The position numbers and the translations under genes were made by a program. Source: Novipirellula aureliae (GTDB lineage: Bacteria > Planctomycetota > Planctomycetia > Pirellulales > Pirellulaceae). From it: a DNA stretch of 64,000 nucleotides. A model generated the notes under the pieces. That model searched no databases. It was given only the letters and a program-made list of their open reading frames with translations, and was not told the origin of the DNA. Location of the stretch: positions 775,775-839,774 of the forward strand of contig NZ_SJPY01000002.1 of the NCBI RefSeq assembly GCF_007860185.1. Direction: 5' to 3'. Below, one piece after another: positions 46,459 to 54,900 of the stretch. Each line of letters opens with the position of its first letter. The stretch's first letter is position 1.

Positions 46459-47182
46459 AAGTCCTTGTTCCATAATCTTTTTTTGCTGCATGATATAAAA
46501 AGTACCGCGAACCTCTCAACGGCAACCTGATTCGCCCAATCGACCTATCACGGACCCGTGGAATAAACATTCCGTTTATTTCTAAATGGACGTCCCACCA
46601 GTCTATTTTTTGCGTCTTCGAGTTTTGAGTTTAGCAGGCTTGCTATTCATTCTAGGGCATCGGATTGAAGCCGTGCGTTGACTTTCTCATTTTACGCAGC
46701 GAACTCCGCAGCGGTAGCCAGACGCATCCAAACCAACCGCTAAACGGAAGCAAAACAGCGTCGACGGTGCGTTTTCGTGACGAAGACTCCTTCCCGGTCT
46801 GCCCCAGTTATCCGTAGGGAAGTCGCTCCTTACCTCCGTTTGACAGGGCGTTTCGATTTTACCCGGACAAACTTACTCTGACAAACCACCAGGGAGTTGC
46901 AAATCCTAAAGGAAAATTATTTCCATGCCTCAAAAACAACTTCCTCAACTTCCTACTAACCCACAAATGCTTCGAAAGAGCCTTGCTTTTAGGCTTAGCC
47001 GTTCGGTGGTCGTTTTGAACTCAGTTCGATCAATGAGCAAACAGTCCTACGACTCGAAAGGGCCCAAACCGTGGGACGCTAGCGGCCAACTGCATGCGGC
47101 ACGGTGTTTGCGTTCAGTAATAACCAGCGCCGCAACGTCGCGAGTGCTTTTTAAAACATCTCTATTTTACCCGGAATAAACC
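46459..47182. other. Intergenic region upstream of the stress block
   Basis: About 720 bp. It contains a decayed GH2 fragment (separate entry). A plus-strand frame at 46925-47179 has a weak AAGGA before its ATG and ends 4 bp before the next gene, but its sequence does not look protein-like and it is not called. No terminator or promoter was identified. Confidence 0.5.
46719..46800 (+). pseudogene. Fragment of a dead GH2 gene
   Basis: These 82 bases align without gaps to 43853-43934 of the GH2 fusion, with 13 mismatches by eye. Read in the matching frame they encode QTHPNQPLNGSKTASTV and onward, against QTHPDQPLYGSETASTV in the intact gene. The catalytic nucleophile codon GAA (43886) is AAA (46752) here. 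Flanking sequence no longer aligns, so this is a small relic of a second GH2 copy. Confidence 0.65.
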
Positions 47183-47650
47183 ATGGCACTCGAAACAAAA
47201 ACCGACCTCAATGAAAACACCATTCAAAAGCTTCAAAAGTTGATTCGCGCCAACATCGACTCTTACAACGGTTTTCACGAATCTGCAGAGGAGATTGATG
47301 ACTCTAGACTGAAGGTACTCTTCAAAGAACTCGGTGACGAACGATCCGCGATGGCCAGCGAATTACAAAATTACGTCGACTTCAACGGCGATGATGCCGA
47401 AGACGATGGCAGCGTTGCCGCCAAGACCCACCGCATTTGGATCAATATCCGAAGCAAGATCAACGGTGGCGATCCCTACGTGATCCTGATCGAAGCCGAG
47501 CGTGGCGAAGACCACATCAAAGAAGCGTACGAGGATGTGCTGAAGGAAACGGCTGGAAGTGCAATGAACGATGTTCTAACGGAACAGTACGCAAAGGTGA
47601 AAGCTGGTCACGACAAAGTTCGAGACCTACGCGATGCCTACAAGAAATAA
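47183..47650 (+). CDS. DUF2383/PA2169-type four-helix bundle protein
   Basis: 155-aa soluble, strongly helical, acidic protein. NTIQKLQKLIRANIDSYNGF and the later LFKELGDERSAMASELQ, together with EAERGEDHIKEAYEDVL and VKAGHDKVRDLRD, match the ferritin-like DUF2383/PA2169 family. These are small stress-associated proteins without an established function. No signal peptide. It opens a run of genes with general stress character (CsbD-like, DUF883-like). A weak hairpin GCGAGC/GCTCGC followed by TTT lies 30 bp after its stop (47680-47700) and may be a terminator. Confidence 0.87.
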   Translation: MALETKTDLNENTIQKLQKLIRANIDSYNGFHESAEEIDDSRLKVLFKELGDERSAMASELQNYVDFNGDDAEDDGSVAAKTHRIWINIRSKINGGDPYVILIEAERGEDHIKEAYEDVLKETAGSAMNDVLTEQYAKVKAGHDKVRDLRDAYKK

Positions 47651-47809
47651 GTAGGCTGCTTATCATTGCCATCGAAAAGGCGAGCCCTCTCGCTCGCTTT
47701 GACGGTCGCGACGAACCGGCGAAAGGATCAATCCGCCGTCTCGTCGCCGGAGGCGTTCTTGCATCCATGCCGTAAGCAACGAGGAATCTTTCCATCCACG
47801 AAACATTGA

Positions 47810-49813
47810 ATGACGAACCCTAAATCGGATCTTGCGACCATCGCCGCCGTCGCACAATTGCTGGCAGTCATCTTGACGGTCGCCGCGTTGTACTTCGCTC
47901 GTGATGTGTTTATCCCGCTAGCACTCGGATTGTTGTTGTCATTCCTGCTAAGCCCCATTGTCAATCGATTGCAACGATGGGGCATTCCGAACGTGATGGC
48001 AGTTGTTTCTACAGCTGTATTAGCATTCCTGTTTTTGGCGGGTGGATTCACATTGATCGGTCGTGAGCTGACGACACTGGTCAGTGACCTGCCAAAACAC
48101 AAAGGTGAACTCGTCTCAAAAGCTCGAAGCGTGGCTGGGATGACCTCTGGGGTTGGTGGGTCACTGGGAGAACTTGCAGAGGAGGTCTCCGACGCGATGG
48201 GTGGGACGGAAGAGCTAAAAACGGAAATAGAGGAAGACAGGTCATTCCTACAGAGATGGACCGATGAGTTATTACCCACTCCGACAGGATCGGTTGACAA
48301 GGCAACCGATGGCAAGTCCATCGCTTCACCCATTTACGTTCAAGAGGTAAACGACAGCAATTCGCTTGCAAGTTGGGCAACGACGGCTGGCACCGTTCTA
48401 GGTCCACTTGCAACAGCGGGTTTGGTAAGCGTGTTCGCTCTGTTCATGCTCGTCCATCGTGAAGATTTGCGAGACCGAACCATTTCGATTGTCAGTCACG
48501 GTAACTATGTGACGACGACGGATGCGTTGGATGAGGCCGCCGGTCGAATCAGCCGGTATCTAATCGCGCAATCCATCGTGAATACGTCTTATGGTTTTGT
48601 CCTCTCAGTTGGTCTGCTCATCATCGGCGGAACGTTGACCGAGGACGGCATCTTTCCCAATGCGATCCTATGGGGTGTGTTGGCAACGTGCCTGCGTTTC
48701 GTGCCGTACATCGGCCCCACCACTGCAGCCGTCTTTCCAATGGCGATTGCCTTGTCGGTCTTCCCCGGCTACAGCGTAGCACTCGCCGTACTGACCCTCA
48801 TTATCACAATGGAATTGTTGAGCAACAACGTTCTCGAACCTTGGCTCTACGGGGCCAGCACAGGCATCTCGGCCGTCGCCGTGATTGTCGCAGCGGTGTT
48901 TTGGGGCTGGCTCTGGGGACCCGTCGGTCTACTGCTGTCGACCCCACTGACGGTTTGTCTGGTGGTCTTGGGTCGGTATGTGCCTCGTTTTAAAGTGCTA
49001 TCCACCCTGTTTGGTGAAGAAGTCGAGATCAAAGCGGCTATGCGTTTCTATCAAAGACTGCTTGCGAGCGACCATCATCGCGCTAAGCAGATGCTATTCC
49101 AGCATGTGAACGAGAACGACTTTGATGCTACATGCGATGAAGTTATCATCCCGGCGCTGAAACGCATCCGACTTGATCACAACAACGAGCATCTCAGCAG
49201 CGCTGACGCCGATCGCTTGTTAGCATTGGCTGGCGGGCTTATTTCGCAACTTAAAGAACACGTCCACTCTACCGCTGAAGTGCCCAAAGAAGTGCCCAAA
49301 GAAGTGCCCAAAGAAGTGCCCCAAGAAATACCCGTAGAAATACCCGTAGAAATGCCCGTAGAGAAGCTCGAAGATAAGCCTGGGTCTAGCGTTTACGACG
49401 ATCCATCGATTCCGACGATCATCGGTTGTACTTCCCATCACTTCAGCGAAACATTGCTATTGAACCTACTACGCATCGGTGGCGTCGGACATTACCAGCT
49501 CGACCACATCGAAGACGACATGCTTCCTCAAGAGATTGGACAACAGATTGTGCAACGCGAACCTGCCGCCGTTGTGATTATCGTCTTACCGAAAGGCGGA
49601 TTTGCGCAAGCCCGCTATCTTTGCAAATCGATTCGTGGTGAAGGATACGTCGGCCCCATCCTTGTCTCTTGTCTCGGCAAATTCAAGAACCATGACAAGC
49701 TTTTCGTCAAGTTTCGCAAAGCGGGTGCAACCAGCATGACCACGTCTTACTCGAAAACACGATCCAAAATCGATTCCATCCTCAAACGACGCGCCCCCAC
49801 CCCCGTGGCGTAG
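47810..49813 (+). CDS. AI-2E family membrane protein with extra C-terminal domain
   Basis: 667-aa inner-membrane protein of the AI-2E/PerM family. Hydrophobic segments lie at about 10-35, 35-50, 60-85, 195-215, 250-275, 285-310, 318-340 and 350-390, with family motifs LGLLLSFLLSPIV and VPYIGP. A cytoplasmic helical part (408-485) follows. Residues 491-520 form a Pro/Glu repeat spacer (VPKEVPKEVPKEVPQEIPVE) encoded by 12-bp tandem repeats. A compact domain at 530-655 (IPTIIGCTSHHFSETLLLNL ... AAVVIIVLPKGG) resembles a Rossmann or B12-binding-like fold. Substrate unknown; export of small molecules or ions is the usual role. The stop codon lies inside a dispersed repeat. Confidence 0.86.
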   Translation: MTNPKSDLATIAAVAQLLAVILTVAALYFARDVFIPLALGLLLSFLLSPIVNRLQRWGIPNVMAVVSTAVLAFLFLAGGFTLIGRELTTLVSDLPKHKGELVSKARSVAGMTSGVGGSLGELAEEVSDAMGGTEELKTEIEEDRSFLQRWTDELLPTPTGSVDKATDGKSIASPIYVQEVNDSNSLASWATTAGTVLGPLATAGLVSVFALFMLVHREDLRDRTISIVSHGNYVTTTDALDEAAGRISRYLIAQSIVNTSYGFVLSVGLLIIGGTLTEDGIFPNAILWGVLATCLRFVPYIGPTTAAVFPMAIALSVFPGYSVALAVLTLIITMELLSNNVLEPWLYGASTGISAVAVIVAAVFWGWLWGPVGLLLSTPLTVCLVVLGRYVPRFKVLSTLFGEEVEIKAAMRFYQRLLASDHHRAKQMLFQHVNENDFDATCDEVIIPALKRIRLDHNNEHLSSADADRLLALAGGLISQLKEHVHSTAEVPKEVPKEVPKEVPQEIPVEIPVEMPVEKLEDKPGSSVYDDPSIPTIIGCTSHHFSETLLLNLLRIGGVGHYQLDHIEDDMLPQEIGQQIVQREPAAVVIIVLPKGGFAQARYLCKSIRGEGYVGPILVSCLGKFKNHDKLFVKFRKAGATSMTTSYSKTRSKIDSILKRRAPTPVA

Positions 49814-49940
49814 GCTTCCAGCCTGCGGATAGTCCGGCAGTTGCACGTGCTTGGTCGAGCCGTTGTTCGGCTCGCTCAGGCTTCCAGCCTGCGGATAGTC
49901 CGGCAGTTGCACGGCCCCAGGCTGGAATCCCACGTGCACC
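49804..49940. repeat. REP-like repeat pair (GTAGGCTTCCAGCCTGCGG)
   Basis: A 36-bp direct repeat, AGGCTTCCAGCCTGCGGATA and onward, occurs at 49812-49847 and 49878-49913. An inverted CAGGCTGGAATCCCACG follows. The same GTGGCGTAGGCTTCC core occurs at 9056-9077 (inverted) and 50746 onward. The TAG that ends the AI-2E gene is part of the repeat. Confidence 0.75.
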
Positions 49941-49942
49941 GA

Positions 49943-50365
49943 CTAGCGACTCCAGCGTTCTCGCCATGACAATTCGCGTTCACGTCGGGCTCCGATAGAA
50001 ATGCCTACCATGACACCGAGCAACACACCAACTCCTGCCGCGGCAACAATCGATTCAATCGGTCGCCGTGACAACGCTTTGACGGAGTGATCATATCCAT
50101 GTCGTGCAGTCTCGGTAACGTGTTGATAGCCTTCACGTATCGTTTCACTTGCGTTCTCGGCCATGGCGTTCACTTGATCGACGAACGATCCTTCGCAGCA
50201 CTCGTCCAAAAATGCTTCGACCTGTTCACGGGACTGGCCGGCCTTTTGCTGGATCAATCCGGAGAGTTGGTTGAGATCGCCTTCAACTTGTGCCAATTCC
50301 TCGTCGGTGATCTGTCCATACCTCTTCTTGACCGATCCTACGATCGAATCCCATTTGCCGCTCAT
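49943..50365 (-). CDS. CsbD-like stress protein with C-terminal membrane segment
   Basis: 140-aa protein. The N-terminal 55 residues (MSGKWDSIVGSVKKRYGQIT and LAQVEGDLNQLSGLIQ) match the CsbD family of general stress proteins. A middle helical stretch (QVNAMAENASETIREGYQHV) leads to a single membrane helix (IVAAAGVGVLLGVMVGI) and a short basic tail, as in DUF883/YqjD-type proteins. The start at 50365 matches the usual CsbD N-terminus. A TTG at 50383 is possible. Likely anchored to the inner membrane. It lies convergent to the AI-2E gene with a repeat between them. Confidence 0.82.
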   Translation of the reverse strand: MSGKWDSIVGSVKKRYGQITDEELAQVEGDLNQLSGLIQQKAGQSREQVEAFLDECCEGSFVDQVNAMAENASETIREGYQHVTETARHGYDHSVKALSRRPIESIVAAAGVGVLLGVMVGISIGARRERELSWRERWSR

Positions 50366-50741
50366 TTCTCTTTTCGTAATCAATTTCCTGCATCCTGTGT
50401 TTGTGGGGACATGTGTCTAAAGACATCCAGTCTTGACCAAGATTGCAAAACATGTGCCGATGAAGTGCGAGAGCGTATGAGTCGTAAAAAGCGTTGTGGA
50501 TCACGAGACACGAATGGGATGTTCATCTGGAATGTTCATCCTAGCTGAGCGTTATTCATTCATGCTGCCTCGATTGCAGCCAGCGAATAGCAGGCCTCCA
50601 GCTGATGCACGCCCAAATACGCATGCGAATTTTAATGGCATGGGCTTTGCTTTGGCATTGCGTTGGATTGGACAACGCAGGACACGCAAAGCAACGCTTA
50701 ATAAGCAACGCTCAATCATCCAATCAAAAAAACAACCTGAT

Positions 50742-50870
50742 CTTCGTGGCGTAGGCTTCCAGCCTGCGTTCAAAATACGGAATTCTTCGTGGCGTAGGCT
50801 TCCAGCCTGCGTTCAAAATACGGAATTCTTCGTGGCGTAGGCTTCCAGCCTGCGTTCAAAATACGGAATC
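50742..50870 (+). repeat. Three tandem copies of a 43-bp REP-like unit
   Basis: CTTCGTGGCGTAGGCTTCCA and onward begins at 50742, 50785 and 50828, an exact 43-bp period. The copies are nearly identical, so the expansion is recent. It sits 32 bp before the next gene. The rest of the 50366-50901 gap holds no recognised gene. Confidence 0.85.
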
Positions 50871-50901
50871 TCTATCTCTACCCCCAAAAAGGAATGACGG
50901 A

Positions 50902-51138
50902 ATGTCTGAAACGACCAAATCAACCGAACACGTTAAAGGTGTGGCTCGCGAACTTGTCAACGATGCGACAGACAGTCTTGCGACCGGTGCACGCGAATTC
51001 AAAGACCATTACGTTTCCGAGCCAGCGAAAGACTTGTTCGGCCTAGCAAAAGACTACGCAAAAGAAAAACCTGAAGTTGCCGCCGTTTGGGCGTTCGGCT
51101 TGGGATTGATCGTGGGCTGGAAGATCAAACCTTGGTAG
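50902..51138 (+). CDS. Small DUF883-like membrane protein
   Basis: 78-aa protein with an amphipathic helical N-terminus (VKGVARELVNDATDSLATGA) and one C-terminal membrane helix (VAAVWAFGLGLIVGW) followed by KIKPW. This layout is like the DUF883/ElaB-YqjD family, small inner-membrane proteins associated with stress and stationary phase and, in enterobacteria, reported to bind ribosomes. GGAATGACGGA precedes the ATG. Its place beside CsbD-like and DUF2383 genes supports a stress role. Confidence 0.75.
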   Translation: MSETTKSTEHVKGVARELVNDATDSLATGAREFKDHYVSEPAKDLFGLAKDYAKEKPEVAAVWAFGLGLIVGWKIKPW

Positions 51139-51196
51139 GGTCATCCGGCAGAAGAAGTCATGGTCAAATAATATAATTCAGTAAAGGGAACGATCG

Positions 51197-51604
51197 GTGA
51201 TAAAATCGAAACAGCTCATACCTCGATTCGCAGAGGCGATTTCGCGACTGGGTGGAGACGAGGGCTTACTTCGTGAAATGGCTGCGATTACATCGGCAGA
51301 CCTTCCTGAAGTTATCAACGAGACCGATCAAGCGTTGTGTGCTGGGAAGTCCGACCAAGCTGCTTCCGGCCTACACAAACTCAAGGGAATGCTCAGCACT
51401 TTTGAAACGGGTGGAGCAACAATCGAGATTGAAGAAATGTTGAGTTTTGCCCGGCATCGAGAAGTTGCCAAGGCAAAGACTAAGTTCGATCATCACCGAT
51501 CGGAGATCGACGAACTCGTCGCGGAAATCGCCTTGATCGCAACTGAATCGTTTTGTGGGTCTGGCTTCCAACCAGCCCTTCCCATCCGGTTTCGCAAACC
51601 TTGA
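51197..51604 (+). CDS. Hpt (histidine phosphotransfer) domain protein
   Basis: 135-aa protein starting at GTG 51197, with AAAGGGAA upstream. Helical Hpt domain with the phospho-accepting His60 in LHKLKGML and the preceding LGGDEGLLREMA helix. Such proteins relay phosphate from a hybrid kinase receiver to another response regulator. The hybrid kinase at 51978 is the obvious candidate partner. The last 16 residues (CGSGFQPALPIRFRKP) are encoded by a sequence like the dispersed CTTCCAGCC repeats, so the tail may be a captured repeat rather than part of the fold. Confidence 0.85.
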   Translation: MIKSKQLIPRFAEAISRLGGDEGLLREMAAITSADLPEVINETDQALCAGKSDQAASGLHKLKGMLSTFETGGATIEIEEMLSFARHREVAKAKTKFDHHRSEIDELVAEIALIATESFCGSGFQPALPIRFRKP

Positions 51605-51977
51605 GGCGTCGGCCATGGGAGGTCTCATGATTTTACCGGCTATCAGCGAGTGGTGACGAAGCATCTTCTGTGAATTTGCCAAGTCGTGTTCAATTCGTTC
51701 GGATCAATCGTGCGACTGTACGGTAAACAACCATCGTGGTTAACGATCCTCCAACCGGCCGCTTTTTCAATCGGCCGCAATCGCTCGGAGCGTGCAGAAG
51801 CCGTCCGCTCCCTGCGAATTCGTCTTGGGCACGCGAGTTGCGTGGCGGCCATTACCATTCCGCAAATACGATTTGCCAGCTCGTCCATGATTTTTTGTCC
51901 ACACGCCAGCAGCGAGTGATTATGGACACGCGGGCTTGAGGCCAACGCCACGTTGCATCGATCCAGACAAGTCCCTG
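51605..51977. other. Intergenic region, no gene recognised
   Basis: About 370 bp before the hybrid kinase. Open frames on both strands show no domains. No clear ribosome site precedes the ATG at 51978. An in-frame TTG at 51936 would add 14 residues. Confidence 0.5.
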
Positions 51978-54900
51978 ATGAACCAACCCTCCAAGAATAC
52001 GAAAACATTTCACCGTGACATCACGAAGACCCCGCGTTGCATTATCGGTATCGGTGCGTCCGCGGGTGGTCTGACGGCACTAGAATGTCTATTTGAGCAG
52101 GTGGCCGAAAACACGGGTGCCGCTTTTGTCGTGATTCAGCATCTATCGCCAGATTATCAAAGCCACATGGCCGAATTATTAGGCCGCAGAACGAATATGA
52201 CCACGGTCCAGATGACGGAGGGCACAACGTTAAAGCCCAACACCGTGTACTTGATGCCACCTGGAAAGCACGTCGAACTGGACGATGATCGGCTGAAGTT
52301 GTTGGAGCGATTCGACGATGGCGAGTTGAACCTGCCCATTGATCGGTTCTTCCATTCCCTTGCAAAGCAATCCGATCGGCCGATCGCTTCGGTCATCCTT
52401 TCGGGGACCGGCAGCGACGGCAGTCACGGTATTCTGGACGTCCGGCAAGCGGGCGGTTTGGTGCTGTGTCAGGACGAGGACTCGGCTCAGTTCAATGGCA
52501 TGCCACTCAACGCCATCAAAACTCAGTCCGTACACATTGTCGCGCCCGTCCCCGAAATCGCCGAGGCATTGACTGCCTTTGCGGAAGGAACGTCACTTGA
52601 GGAGGTTGTTGCGCGCCGAGCGCCGTCGATCGAACGCAACGATCTCGATCCGATCTACAAAAGATTAGAAGGATGCTGTGGCGTTGATTTTGGACGTTAC
52701 AAACACGGAACGTTTTCCAGACGACTGTCGCGTCGGATGATGTTGAGCAAGACAGACGAGTTGGACCGTTATGTCGCTTTGCTTGACAATGATCCCAGAG
52801 AATTATCGCGATTGGCCGACGATTTGATGATCGGCGTGACTCGTTTTTTTCGCGATCCAGACGGATACCAACGGCTGTCTGGACGTTGTCTCCGTACGCT
52901 TGTCTCATCGAAAAAGGAGGACGATGAATTGCGAGTATGGATCGCCGGTTGTGCGACCGGTCAGGAGGCGTACAGCATCGCAATGCTGATCCAGGAGGAG
53001 AAGCAGAGACGGGGGGCAAAATTTGCCACAAAGATATTTGCGACTGACGTGCATCCCGACGCGATCCGATATGCACAGCAAGGCGTCTACCCCGCCGAGT
53101 CGATCACGGAAATTCCGAAACACCTCCGGGATCAGTTTGTCACGCAGCACCCCGATGGCTTCGAAATCATCAAAAGTGTCCGTGATTCGATCGTTTTCGC
53201 ACGCCACGATGTGCTGCAAGACGCTCCGTTCACGAACATGGACCTGGTCACCTGTCGGAATCTGTTGATCTATCTGCTGGAAGACGCGCAGGAAAGTGTG
53301 CTTTCTGCATTCACACATGCCTTGAGGACGCGAGGCGTGCTGTGGCTCGGTCCGAGCGAAACACCTGGGAACGTGGAAGAGCAGTTCGCGACACTCGACA
53401 AACACTGGCGGCTATTCCAAAAAGAACGCGAATCGCGATTACCGCTGGATTTGAAACTTCGCAAACGTCCACCGACCAACGCCGCTCTTTCGATTCGTCC
53501 AAGACCATCTCGTGCACCATCTCCAGCGCTCGTGATGTCCTACGACCGAATACTGGAAGAATACGCGCCGCCCGGAATCTTGTTCGACCACTCGTTGCAA
53601 CCGCTGCAAGTCTTTGGGGATGTCTCCCGATTCACCGTTCGGCAAGCGGGACGATTGAGCGGGACCGTCGAGGATATGCTCGCCGAACCGTTGCGTTTGC
53701 CTTTGATGGTTCTTCTGCAACGCATGCATACCAGCCAAAAAGTTGTCGAGACCGAATCGGCCATCTTACAGGGTGAGCGAGTTGAGTTACGGGTCGAAGC
53801 GTTTCATCATTCCAATATTTCTGAAACCCACTATTTGCTCCGCATCAACTCGACATCTTCGTCAACGGAAAACTCGCTTTTCTTGCCGTCGGCGGTTGAT
53901 CCGCAAAACAACGCAGCCAATCGAGAGATTTCGTTGGTACCTCCGAAGCTAGCGGCAATGGATGGCAACGAAGCGTCGGAGATCGCATTGCTTCAAGAGC
54001 AAGTGCGAATGCTCGAACTGGAACTCGACTACACGCGAGAGAACTTGCAAGCAACGATCGAAGAAGTCGAGACGACGAATGAGGAACTACAATCGAGCAA
54101 CGAAGAGCTAACCAGCAGCAACGAGGAACTGCAAAGCACGAACGAAGAGCTGCACAGCGTCAACGAAGAATTACATACGACCCACTCGGAAAGTTCGCGT
54201 CGGCTCCAATTGCTGACCGAACTGACGACCGACCTGGAAAGCGTCATGCGTGAAAGTGACGTTGGAATGGTCCTCGTCGATCGGGAGATGAGTATCCGTC
54301 GGGTCACACCTGCTGCAGAAGATATTTTGTTGCTCCGAGGCAAAGGCGTAAAAGGGGAATCCTTGACAAACTATGCGCATGCCCTCGAAGGCGCCGACCT
54401 CATCGAGATCGCTCAGCGCGTCCGCGACACGAATCAACCGGTCGAGGTCGAGGCGACCGATCGAAGAGCGGATCCGGTGCTCTTGAGAGCGACACCCTAT
54501 CGTGATCGCTCCGGCGTCCTGTTGACCATCACCAACCTGAAATCCGTCAAAGACACCGCGGACAAGATCCGCAAGCTGAACTCAATCGTTTCGGATAGTA
54601 CGGACGCGATCATCGGTGTTGAGTTGACGGGTCGTGTGACAAGTTGGAATCGGGGTGCCACAAAGCTTTTCGGCAACGCTTTGGATGTCTCCAAAAACGT
54701 TGAGCTTGCCGATGTATTGCCTGATTCGGTATTTGATCCCTGTGATGTCTTGGTTCGCGAACTGTCGCGTAAGGGAGAAGTCGCTCCAAAAGAAATCTCT
54801 GCGACCATTCTCGGCAAGAAGCTCACATTGTTAATTCGTGTCACCCCGGTGCTAGACGACTACGAACGTGTTTCCGCTGCGGCGATCACACTCTATGACG

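Noticed and set aside
46925-47179. 84-codon gene directly before the DUF2383 gene
   Set aside because: A weak AAGGA precedes the ATG, but the residue pattern is not protein-like and nothing is recognisable. It was not strong enough to call.
51643-52008. Minus-strand 121-codon frame before the hybrid kinase
   Set aside because: It overlaps the start of the kinase, has no domain and starts inside the opposite gene.
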